From contig NZ_MUBM01000050.1 in assembly GCF_002154505.1 (NCBI RefSeq), positions 1-35,801 of the forward strand: 35,801 nt of DNA. Direction: 5' to 3'. A program made the translations under genes and the position numbers. Source of the stretch: Streptomyces carpinensis (GTDB lineage Bacteria; Actinomycetota; Actinomycetes; Streptomycetales; Streptomycetaceae). The notes under the pieces are model-generated. The model did no database searches, had not been told where the DNA came from, and saw only the letters and a program-made list of their open reading frames with translations. Shown here in pieces: positions 1 through 6,924 of the stretch. The stretch's first letter is position 1; each line of letters begins with the position of its first letter.

Positions 1-1707
1 GTAGACGGCGTACAGGCAGCTGGCGCCTTGGCACTCAGGATCTTCCTCCGCCAGCCGGACGACGAGATCGTCGAGGTGGGTGAGGACCTCATCGGGGTCG
101 AGGTCGAGCTCAGCCAGGGTGTGGACGGCGGTGCGCAGCCGTCCCATGACGGCCGCCGCGTGCAGGCCGTGCCCGGTGACATCGCCGACCAGCAGGGCGA
201 CACGGGCCCCGGACAGCGGCAGGACGTCGAACCAGTCCCCTCCCGCGCCGGCGTGGGCGGCAGCGGGCAGATAGCGATAGGCGGTCTCCACGGCAGGGTG
301 GTCGGGCAGATCATGCGGGAGCAGGCTGCGTTGCAGAGCCAGAGCGGTGGTGTGCTCGCGGGTGTAGCGGCGGGCGTTGTCGATGCACACGGCAGCACGC
401 GAACACAAGTCCTCTGCGAGGGCCAAAGCCCCCACATCGTACGGAGCGGAGTCGTGGTGACGGACAAAGACAGCCACGCCGAGCGTGACACCTCGCGCCC
501 TTAGCGGCACCACCATCACCGAGCGTGCGCCGGACGCCCGCAATTTCTCGGCGATGCGTGTGTCGAAGGCCGACTGGTCGTCGGCATCCAGCTTCCGCTT
601 GAGCTCCGACCGCCCGCCGACCAGACACCGGGCCTGGGGACTGCCCGGGGAGAACGCCACCGTGTCCCCCACGGCGAACGCAGCCTCCGGATCTCCCTCC
701 CGCGCCGACCGGAGCCCCGACCGGCGAAGCAACGCCGGCTCGCCCACCGGACCGGGGGCCGGCTCCTCCCCACGTACTGTGGCCTGCAGCAGGTCCACGA
801 CGGCGAAGTCCGCCAGTCCAGGAACAGCCACGTCGGCCAGTTCCTGAGCGGTTCCCACGACATCCAGCGTGCTCCCCAACCGCGCACTGGCCTCGTTCAG
901 CAGTTCCAGCCGCTGTTTGGCCCGATGGCCTTCGGTGACGTCGACGAAGGTCTGGCACATGCCCAGAACGTGCCCGGCCGAGTCTGTCAGCCGAAAGGAC
1001 GAGGTGGACCACACACCGTCGCGCTCCAAGTCCGAGGGGAGGCGGCCGCGCAGCGGGAAGCCGATCGCCGACTCGCCGGTGTCCCGCACCCGTCGTAGGT
1101 GTTCTTCAGCCGCCTCGAAGTCGATGTACGGTGCGACGTCCCGGTTGCGGCGGCCGATGATCCGTTCGGCAGGCAGGGCGAGATCTCGTACGGCCACATT
1201 GTTGACGGCCCGGAACCGCAGATCGGTGTCCACCACGGTGATCGAGATCGGAGCCTGTTTGAACAGTGCTTCCAGGATCGCGTGATCGAACTCCAACTGC
1301 TCCACCTGCCGCATGTCGGCGGCATTGACCGACCAACCGGCCGGGCCCTGATCGCCCAGCACAGGACGCACGCGCAGCGCGACCCGCACCTCATGCCCGT
1401 CCCGGTGCCTCATGGCCGTCGCGCCGTCCCAGCCCTTGTGGGCTCCGTCCCTCCGGCGGCCCGCCATCAGTGCGGCTTCCCGGTCGTCGGGAGTGATCAG
1501 CAGGTCAACGGCGGGCGTGCCGCAGATGTCCGCTGGCCGATACCCGAGGAGGGATTCAGCCTCCCGGCTCCACAGGGAGATGCGGCCTTGGCCGTCCACG
1601 AACGCCGTGGCCTGCAAGACGTCCCACGATCCTGCGTCGGGGCCCCCGGAAGCCGTCGGTGTGCCCATCGGCATCAGCCCATTTCTGGCCTTGTCGTTGC
1701 CTCTCAT
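1..1707 (-). CDS. PAS/GAF-domain SpoIIE-type PP2C protein phosphatase (3' end beyond window)
   Basis: A leftward frame, open to the window edge, gives 569 residues. In order I read a first PAS-like sensor (about residues 28-130, with LWSREAESLLGY), a second PAS (about 135-260, ITVVDTDLRFRAVNN), a GAF-like domain (about 275-430) and the start of a SpoIIE/PP2C Ser/Thr phosphatase domain. The PP2C metal-site motifs are visible as GGDWFDVLPL and VGDVTGHGLHAAAV. The remaining PP2C part, and any kinase-like ATPase domain, lie outside. Family knowledge: such actinomycete proteins are cytoplasmic signalling phosphatases that usually act on anti-anti-sigma factors. The ATG at 1707 is chosen from family length and the MRGNDKARN reading; there is no convincing Shine-Dalgarno and the frame stays open upstream, so the start is uncertain. 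It diverges from the HPr gene, with 154 bp between the two starts. Confidence 0.88.
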   Translation of the reverse strand, partial: MRGNDKARNGLMPMGTPTASGGPDAGSWDVLQATAFVDGQGRISLWSREAESLLGYRPADICGTPAVDLLITPDDREAALMAGRRRDGAHKGWDGATAMRHRDGHEVRVALRVRPVLGDQGPAGWSVNAADMRQVEQLEFDHAILEALFKQAPISITVVDTDLRFRAVNNVAVRDLALPAERIIGRRNRDVAPYIDFEAAEEHLRRVRDTGESAIGFPLRGRLPSDLERDGVWSTSSFRLTDSAGHVLGMCQTFVDVTEGHRAKQRLELLNEASARLGSTLDVVGTAQELADVAVPGLADFAVVDLLQATVRGEEPAPGPVGEPALLRRSGLRSAREGDPEAAFAVGDTVAFSPGSPQARCLVGGRSELKRKLDADDQSAFDTRIAEKLRASGARSVMVVPLRARGVTLGVAVFVRHHDSAPYDVGALALAEDLCSRAAVCIDNARRYTREHTTALALQRSLLPHDLPDHPAVETAYRYLPAAAHAGAGGDWFDVLPLSGARVALLVGDVTGHGLHAAAVMGRLRTAVHTLAELDLDPDEVLTHLDDLVVRLAEEDPECQGASCLYAVY

Positions 1708-1861
1708 GCTAGCGACCCAGGTCACGCAGTACTGCTCGAGAATGTGCCATAGCTGCCGAGCCGCTCCGGGCGCGTTGCTCTCGTCGGCAAAGGGGGCGGT
1801 GAGCCGGTCGACGGCAGGCAACCTTCCCTCGGTCCCGTGTCAACGGACTCGTGGAAGGCCC

Positions 1862-2154
1862 GTGCCAGAACGCCGCGTCACCATCGGATCCGAGTTCGGG
1901 CTGCACGCCCGGCCGGCCTCGGTGTTCGTCCAGGCGACAGCGAAGAGCGCCACACGCGTGAGCATCACCACGGGAGACGTCACCGTGGGCGCGACCAGCA
2001 TTCTCGGAGTGATGAGTCTGGGCGCCGGCCAGGGAGACGAAGTGCTCCTGTCCATCGAGCGGCCCGATGCTGAGCGGTCGCTCGACGCGTTGAGCGAGAT
2101 GCTGGCGTGCAACCTGGACGCTGTCGCGGCTCAAGAGGCCTGCCGCCAGGCTGA
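1862..2154 (+). CDS. HPr-family phosphocarrier protein, lacking its own in-frame stop
   Basis: The GTG at 1862 gives VPERRVTIGSEFGLHARPAS. The phosphorylatable histidine falls at residue 15 (GLHARPA) and the regulatory serine at residue 46 (GATSILGVMSLG), the textbook HPr positions. HPr carries phosphate from EI to sugar-specific EII enzymes, or to regulators, in the cytoplasm. The domain is complete at about residue 90-97, but this frame has no stop: it continues through 2296 into the next gene, giving a 435-residue open frame. The neighbouring +1 frame has TGA at 2152 and 2158, exactly where an HPr should end. A single-base shift would therefore restore a normal gene. GGAAGG at 1853-1858 is a close-spaced ribosome site. 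Alternatives are a real HPr-regulator fusion, a frameshift mutation or a sequence error. Confidence 0.78.
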
Positions 2155-2168
2155 GCATGACGGAATGC

Positions 2169-2203
2169 GGTCGACCTCCGCGCCACTGTGCCGGAGGTCG
2201 GCC
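2169..2203. terminator. 12-bp stem hairpin after the HPr domain
   Basis: GGTCGACCTCCG (2169-2180) pairs with CGGAGGTCGGCC (2192-2203), with one G-T pair and an 11-nt loop. No T-run follows. A GC-rich stem without a T tract is common in actinomycete terminators, and the position just past the expected HPr stop fits termination. It lies inside the open frame linking HPr to the XRE gene, which argues against that linker being coding. Confidence 0.5.
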
Positions 2204-2296
2204 CATCCCACGCCCAGGTGCCATCTTGGCCAGGACGGCTTCCAGGGACAGATCTCTCCTCCCCACACAGCAGGTGTTCGATGGCAGGCTGGTGAC

Positions 2297-3169
2297 ATGA
2301 CCAGCGATCCTCACCGCAACGATCTGGGGGAGTTCCTCAAGGCGCGCCGTGCCGAACTCGACCCGGCCTCCGTCGGCCTGCCCGAGGGCGGCCCGCGGCG
2401 TGTCAAGGGCCTGCGCCGTGAGGAGGTCGCCGTGCTCGCCGCCATCAGCACCGACTACTACGTCCGGCTCGAACAGGGCCGTATCCAGCCCTCGCCGTCC
2501 GTGCTGGACTCCCTGGTCCGGGTGCTGCGCCTGGACGAAGATCAGCGCGCCTACCTGTACGAGCTGGCGGCAAAGCACGACTATCGGCCGCCCCGCCGCC
2601 AACCGCGCCCGAAGGTCCAGCCGCAGCTGCAGCGCATGCTCGACGACATGGCGCACACCCCCGCCTTCGTGATCGGACCGCGCACCGAGATCGTCGCCTG
2701 GAACGCCATGGGCGCCGCCCTGATCACCGACTTCGCAAAGATCCCCGAGAAGCAGCGCTACTACATCAGGCTGCTCATCACGGATCCCGCGATGCGCGAG
2801 CTGTACACGGACTGGGAGGGCGTCACCCGCCTGGCCATCGCCCAGATACGCATGCACAACGCCAACAGCCCGGGCGACGCGAAGCTGGCCGCCCTGGTCG
2901 GCGAACTCTCGATCCAGGACGCCCAGTTCCGCCAGTGGTGGGCCGCCCACAACGTCGCCGTCAGGGACACCGGGTCCAAGCACCTGCGCCACCCCGTCGT
3001 CGGAGACCTGCACCTCGACTGGAACGCCGTCACGTGGGCCGCCGATCCCGATCTACAGATCATCGTCTGGACCGCAGAGCCCGGAACCCCAACCCACGAC
3101 AACCTGCGCCTGCTGGCCTCCTGGACCGCCGACACCAGTAACACCGTCACCAGCAAAACCACCGGCTGA
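2297..3169 (+). CDS. XRE-type regulator with MmyB-like ligand-binding domain
   Basis: A 290-residue DNA-binding regulator. Residues 8-80 form the helix-turn-helix part, with the diagnostic RRVKGLRREEVAVLA and YYVRLEQGR segments. Residues about 110-280 form the MmyB-like (PAS-fold) domain, with TPAFVIGPRTEIVAWNAMG, a tryptophan/arginine-rich middle and a C-terminal HPVVGDLHLDWNAV. Family members sense fatty-acid-like or other small ligands and usually control a neighbouring oxidoreductase, hydrolase or transporter; here the MFS pump and hydrolase immediately downstream on the same strand are the obvious candidates. The ATG at 2297 is preferred because family N-termini begin here (MTSDPHRNDLGEFL). 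The ribosome site is weak. The frame is continuous with the upstream HPr frame. Confidence 0.9.
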   Translation: MTSDPHRNDLGEFLKARRAELDPASVGLPEGGPRRVKGLRREEVAVLAAISTDYYVRLEQGRIQPSPSVLDSLVRVLRLDEDQRAYLYELAAKHDYRPPRRQPRPKVQPQLQRMLDDMAHTPAFVIGPRTEIVAWNAMGAALITDFAKIPEKQRYYIRLLITDPAMRELYTDWEGVTRLAIAQIRMHNANSPGDAKLAALVGELSIQDAQFRQWWAAHNVAVRDTGSKHLRHPVVGDLHLDWNAVTWAADPDLQIIVWTAEPGTPTHDNLRLLASWTADTSNTVTSKTTG

Positions 3170-3439
3170 AGCCCCGCGACGGACCCGTCAGCAGGTATTC
3201 CCTCCAAAGGGGGAGCGTTTTCTCCTACGCAGCCCGCACCTAGGAAAAGGCTCTCCCTTCCTCGCGTGCCGCATCCCCTGGCACGCTCGACAACGAGGTC
3301 GAACCGCGCACTCCGCCCGCCCGCCTGCCAGGTGTCGCAGCGCAGCCGCTGAGGCGATCGAGGAGTGCTCCTTCGCTGCTTCGGCCTCGTCCGGCCGGTT
3401 CCTCAGCGCCGAGGCGTCGGGCCCGCCTTCTCATCTGTC
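3170..3439. other. Intergenic region upstream of the MFS pump
   Basis: No gene was read here. Its left part holds an imperfect inverted pair, TTTTCTCCTA at 3218-3227 and TAGGAAAA at 3241-3248, which shares the AGGAAA half-element with the perfect palindrome just before the pump start. It is the likely place for the promoter of the pump-hydrolase pair and for a site of the adjacent XRE regulator, but no -10/-35 match stands out. Confidence 0.4.
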
Positions 3440-3454
3440 AGGAAAGAGTTTCCT
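3440..3454 (+). promoter_or_regulatory. Inverted repeat overlapping the pump's ribosome-binding site
   Basis: AGGAAA-GAG-TTTCCT is a perfect 6-bp inverted repeat ending 5 nt before the ATG at 3460. Its left arm contains the only Shine-Dalgarno-like stretch (AGGAAAG). As DNA it could be an operator; as RNA it would hide the ribosome site. Confidence 0.45.
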
Positions 3455-3459
3455 CCGGC

Positions 3460-4896
3460 ATGTCACTGACCCAGTCCCGTCCCGGGGCTCCGTCCCGTCC
3501 TGCGACGTCGACGCTTGGCGTCGAGCTGCGCTGGACCGCGCGGCTGTGGGGCGTCCTCGCCGTCCTCTGCCTCGTGCTGTTCCTCGACGGCCTCGACGTC
3601 TCCATGGTCGGCATCGCCCTGCCGTCCATCGGCCACGACCTCGGTCTGGCCCCCAGCTCACTGCAATGGATCATCAACGGCTACGTTCTCGGGTACGGCG
3701 GACTGATGCTGCTGGGCGGACGCACCGCCGACCTCCTCGGCCGCCGCCGCGTCTTTCTGGCCGCGCTGGCCGTCTTCGCTGCCGCGTCCCTGCTCGGTGG
3801 CCTCGTCGACAACGGCTCCCTACTGATCGCCACCCGTTTCGTGAAGGGCGTGGCCGCCGCGTTCACCGCGCCGGCGAGCCTGTCCATCCTCACCACCACG
3901 TTTCCAGAGGGCCCGCAGCGCAACCGTGCGCTGTCGGTCTTCAGCCTCTTCGGCGCCCTGGGCTACTCGTCCGGCCTGATCCTCGGCGGCCTGCTCACCG
4001 GGATTGGCTGGCGTTGGACCTTCCTGATGCCGGTTCCGCTCGCACTGTTCGCCCTCGTTGCCGGCCTGACGCTGATTCCGCGCGACCGCCGGACCGAAAA
4101 CGGCGGCCACGACCCGGCGGGCGCCATCACCCTCACCGCCGGCATGCTGCTCGCCGTGTACGCCGTGGTCACGGCCCCCGACCAAGGATGGGCCTCCGCG
4201 GCGACCCTCGGTACGTTCGCCCTCGCGGTCGTCCTGCTGTTCGCCTTCGTGCTGATCGAGAGGCGCGTCCGCCACCCCCTGATCCGCTTCGGCATCCTGC
4301 GCAAGGCCACGACCGTGCGGGCCAACCTCAGCATCGTCGCCCTCATGGGCTCCTACCTCAGCTTCCAGTTCATGATGACCCTGTTCCTGCAGGACGGACG
4401 CGGCTGGTCACCGCTCCGGATGGCCTTCGCGCTGCTCCCCGTCGGCCTGATCGTCGCCATCGGCTCGCCCCTGGCCGGACGCCTCGTCAACCGTTTCGGC
4501 AGCGCACCGCTGATCATCACCTCGATGACCTCGGCAACCCTCGGCTACGTCTGGTTCCTCGCCACCGCGGGCTACACACCCGACTACGCGGTCACCATGC
4601 TCCCGTCGCTGCTGCTTCTCGGCGGAGGCTTCGCCTTCGGCTACAGCGCCATCATGTCCCAGGCCACCGAGGGCATCGACGACTCCGAGCAAGGCCTCGC
4701 CTCCGGCCTGGTACAGACCTCCGGCCAGGTCGGTGCTGCCCTCGTCCTCGCCGTCCTGACGGCCGTGCTCGCCGGGGCGGGCCAGAGCGGTGCCGACTTC
4801 ACTCCGTATCGGCCCGGCCTCGGACTGGTCTCCGGCGTCGCGGCCATCGGACTGCTCCTGAACCTGGTCCCCGTCCTCAGTCTGCGACGACGGTGA
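3460..4896 (+). CDS. MFS transporter, DHA2 (EmrB/QacA-like) drug:H+ antiporter
   Basis: A 478-residue integral membrane protein with about 14 hydrophobic segments, the size and pattern of DHA2 multidrug exporters. TM1 carries FLDGLDVSMVGIALPSI, with acidic residues typical of the family. The first cytoplasmic loop has the motif-A sequence GGRTADLLGRRR. A motif-C-like glycine-rich stretch follows (ALGYSSGLILGGLLTGIGWRW). It probably exports a toxic or signalling compound at the cytoplasmic membrane using proton-motive force; the substrate cannot be told. It sits 69 bp upstream of the alpha/beta hydrolase on the same strand, likely one transcript, and downstream of the MmyB-type regulator. The ATG at 3460 follows the inverted repeat that overlaps its weak ribosome site. 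Confidence 0.93.
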   Translation: MSLTQSRPGAPSRPATSTLGVELRWTARLWGVLAVLCLVLFLDGLDVSMVGIALPSIGHDLGLAPSSLQWIINGYVLGYGGLMLLGGRTADLLGRRRVFLAALAVFAAASLLGGLVDNGSLLIATRFVKGVAAAFTAPASLSILTTTFPEGPQRNRALSVFSLFGALGYSSGLILGGLLTGIGWRWTFLMPVPLALFALVAGLTLIPRDRRTENGGHDPAGAITLTAGMLLAVYAVVTAPDQGWASAATLGTFALAVVLLFAFVLIERRVRHPLIRFGILRKATTVRANLSIVALMGSYLSFQFMMTLFLQDGRGWSPLRMAFALLPVGLIVAIGSPLAGRLVNRFGSAPLIITSMTSATLGYVWFLATAGYTPDYAVTMLPSLLLLGGGFAFGYSAIMSQATEGIDDSEQGLASGLVQTSGQVGAALVLAVLTAVLAGAGQSGADFTPYRPGLGLVSGVAAIGLLLNLVPVLSLRRR

Positions 4897-4965
4897 GCGG
4901 GAAAACTAGAATAAAGAATCAAATCACCGGAAAACGGAAAAAGAAGGCAGAAGAGAAAGGCACCT
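4897..4965 (+). promoter_or_regulatory. A-rich leader of the hydrolase gene
   Basis: This 69-nt gap is strikingly A-rich (for example GGAAAACGGAAAAAGAAGG) in otherwise GC-rich DNA. It ends in GAAAGG, well spaced from the ATG at 4966. It should be an unstructured, efficient ribosome-loading leader; a promoter of its own is possible. Confidence 0.45.
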
Positions 4966-5913
4966 ATGATGGACAACTACATCTTCGACCTCGACGAGAA
5001 CGTCACACGCACTCCCGTCTCGTACAAGAACCGGTTCGGCATCACCATCGCGGCCGACCTGTATCTGTCGAAGGACTTCGACGACTCCCGGCAGCATCCG
5101 GCGATCATGATTGGCCCCCCGTACAGCGGCGTCAAGGAGCAAGGGCCGGGGATCTACGCACAGAACCTGGCAAAGCGCGGCTTCGTCGCCCTCGCCTTCG
5201 ACCCCTCGTACAACGGCTACAGCGCCGGCGAACCGCGCCATGTGTCGTCACCCGACATCTTCGTCGAGGACTTCAGTGCGGCCGTGGACTACCTGGGCAC
5301 GCGTGACTTCGTCGACCGCGAGCGCATCGGCGGAATCGGCCTCTGTGGCAGCGGCGGGTTCCTGCTCAGCGCCGCCCAGGTCGACCGGCGCATCAAGGCC
5401 GTCGCAACCGCTGCGATGGTCGACATCTCCAGGATGGCCTCCAAAGGCCCGCTCGACTCCCTCACCGAAGAGGAACGCAACGCCTACCTCGACACCCTCG
5501 CCCAGCAGCGGTACGACGATTTTCTGAACGGCACGCCCGTGCTCGGCCCGCGCGGTGCGCCGATCGGGTTCGACGAGAACACCGACCCCGTCGGTCGCGA
5601 ATTCGGCGAGTTCTACTCGACGCCGCGGGGCTATCACCCCAATTCCATCACCCAGTTCACGCTGACGAGCAGCATGTCGTTCATGAATTTCCCGCTGCTC
5701 ACCCACATCAAGTCGATCTCGCCGCGACCGATTCTCTTCATCACGGGCGAGGACGCCTTCTCGAGGTACTTCAGCGAGGACGCCTACAAGGAGGCGGCCG
5801 AACCCAAGGAGCTGCACCTCGTCCCGGGCGGAAACCATGTGGACCTCTACGACAGGACGGACGCAATTCCGTTCGACAAGCTGGAGGAATTCTTCACCAA
5901 GAGCCTGGCATAA
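4966..5913 (+). CDS. Alpha/beta hydrolase, dienelactone-hydrolase/YcjY-like
   Basis: A 315-residue cytoplasmic hydrolase without a signal peptide. The family fold shows in PAIMIGPPYSGVKEQGPGIYA (oxyanion region), ALAFDPSYNGYSAGEP, the nucleophile elbow GIGLCGSGGFLLSA (about residue 125), an acid in FITGEDAFSR (about residue 263) and the catalytic histidine in PGGNHVDLYD (about residue 288). The elbow has both Cys and Ser (LCGSGG), so I cannot say which is the nucleophile. Related proteins hydrolyse small esters or lactones; substrate unknown. It likely shares a transcript with the MFS pump, suggesting modification plus export of one compound. GAAAGG precedes the first of two adjacent ATGs (4966, 4969). 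Confidence 0.9.
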   Translation: MMDNYIFDLDENVTRTPVSYKNRFGITIAADLYLSKDFDDSRQHPAIMIGPPYSGVKEQGPGIYAQNLAKRGFVALAFDPSYNGYSAGEPRHVSSPDIFVEDFSAAVDYLGTRDFVDRERIGGIGLCGSGGFLLSAAQVDRRIKAVATAAMVDISRMASKGPLDSLTEEERNAYLDTLAQQRYDDFLNGTPVLGPRGAPIGFDENTDPVGREFGEFYSTPRGYHPNSITQFTLTSSMSFMNFPLLTHIKSISPRPILFITGEDAFSRYFSEDAYKEAAEPKELHLVPGGNHVDLYDRTDAIPFDKLEEFFTKSLA

Positions 5914-6614
5914 GCAGCTCATGCCGGTCCGATGATCGCGGCCAGTCCGGTCATCACGGTCAGGTGACAGCAACAGCGAGCGAAGTCGCCGCCAGAGAGC
6001 AGGCCACGGTCGGCCGCCTGGGACATCATGACGCCCCGGTGCGCCGGCCGTCGCACTGACGGGGCTGAGGCAGGCAGATCGTCGATCAATACGGGCAGCA
6101 CCAGCCCGGGGGGGGTAGCGCGGCAAGCCCGGGCGTCGCAGGCCCATCGGCGCGACTGAGACGCCACCGGGCCGAGCCCCCCATCGTCGAGCATGTGCGG
6201 CATGACGGCACCGTAGGTGCTGAAGGCCGACCGCGGCGAGTACGGGCACGATCGGCAGCTGGACCACGTTCGGCATACTCATCGGCGCACTCACGGCCGG
6301 AACCCGCACCGGCTGGCTGGGCTGGCGGCTGCCCACTCCTCGAGATCGTCTCCGGCACCGTGGAAGAACCGCGAGTCGAAGCTTCCCGGGGCTTCGAGGG
6401 CGGGCGCGGATCCGTATCGAAGCTCGCAGTGGACCTACAGGTAATGACCGGAAGCCAGGGCATTAAGGTTGCGGTGCAGGGTCGACTGGACCCCGTACTT
6501 GATGCAGGTGCGCTGGCGGACGACGCGCATATGCCGCGCAACCCGTCACCGCCAGTGCACTCGCCGGGCAGCCAGACCTGCGCCCCCCAGAACGCCCCTC
6601 CCGTTCATCCACCG
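5914..6614. other. Roughly 700 bp without a recognisable gene
   Basis: Several overlapping open frames exist on both strands, but none resembles a family I know or has a good ribosome site, and composition is mixed. Around 6260-6320 a short translated stretch (GALTAGTRTGWLGWRLP, plus strand) faintly recalls an MFS loop but is too short to call. Most likely degraded sequence continuous with the aldehyde dehydrogenase remnant next to it. Confidence 0.4.
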
Positions 6615-6865
6615 TATCCTCGGCCGTCCCGGTGAGGGAGTCCCCGGCGCCGGCCGCCGCGAGGCACAGCAGTTCGTCCGACCGGGCCTCGAGCGCGGCG
6701 GTGAGCCGGTGCAGGTACTCAGCGCGCCGGGCAGACCGGCATTCCTGCCCAGCGGGCTGCGACCATGCTGAGCGGGACTCGCCCGACGGCCTCCTCGGTG
6801 GCCGGGTCGACGCTGCGGTCTACCCGGCCACCCTCGCTCTCGACGAGCATGCCACCGGTGAGCAT
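6615..6865 (-). pseudogene. Aldehyde dehydrogenase N-terminal remnant
   Basis: Reading leftward from the ATG at 6865 gives MLTGGMLVESEGGR then VDRSVDPATEEAVGRVP, the standard N-terminal strand region of NAD-dependent aldehyde dehydrogenases. The frame hits a TGA at 6719-6721. In the next frame the homology resumes with AEYLHRLTAALEARSDELL and then CLAAAGAGDSLTG, the following helices of the same fold. The sequence between is shortened relative to the family, and nothing after about residue 100 remains (no catalytic Glu or Cys). It is therefore a frameshifted, internally deleted and 3'-truncated gene fragment. It lies next to the leftward ALDH-SDR-permease cluster and might be left from an earlier version of that pathway. 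Confidence 0.68.
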
Positions 6866-6924
6866 CAGCCTGGTCCTCTCAACGGGAACCGTCGGAGTGC
6901 CCTTGCTCAGTCTTAACCGCGGGC

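Noticed and set aside
1412..1861. Long rightward open frame preceding the HPr start
   Set aside because: It overlaps the well-supported leftward phosphatase and has no family similarity; it is open only because of GC-rich composition.
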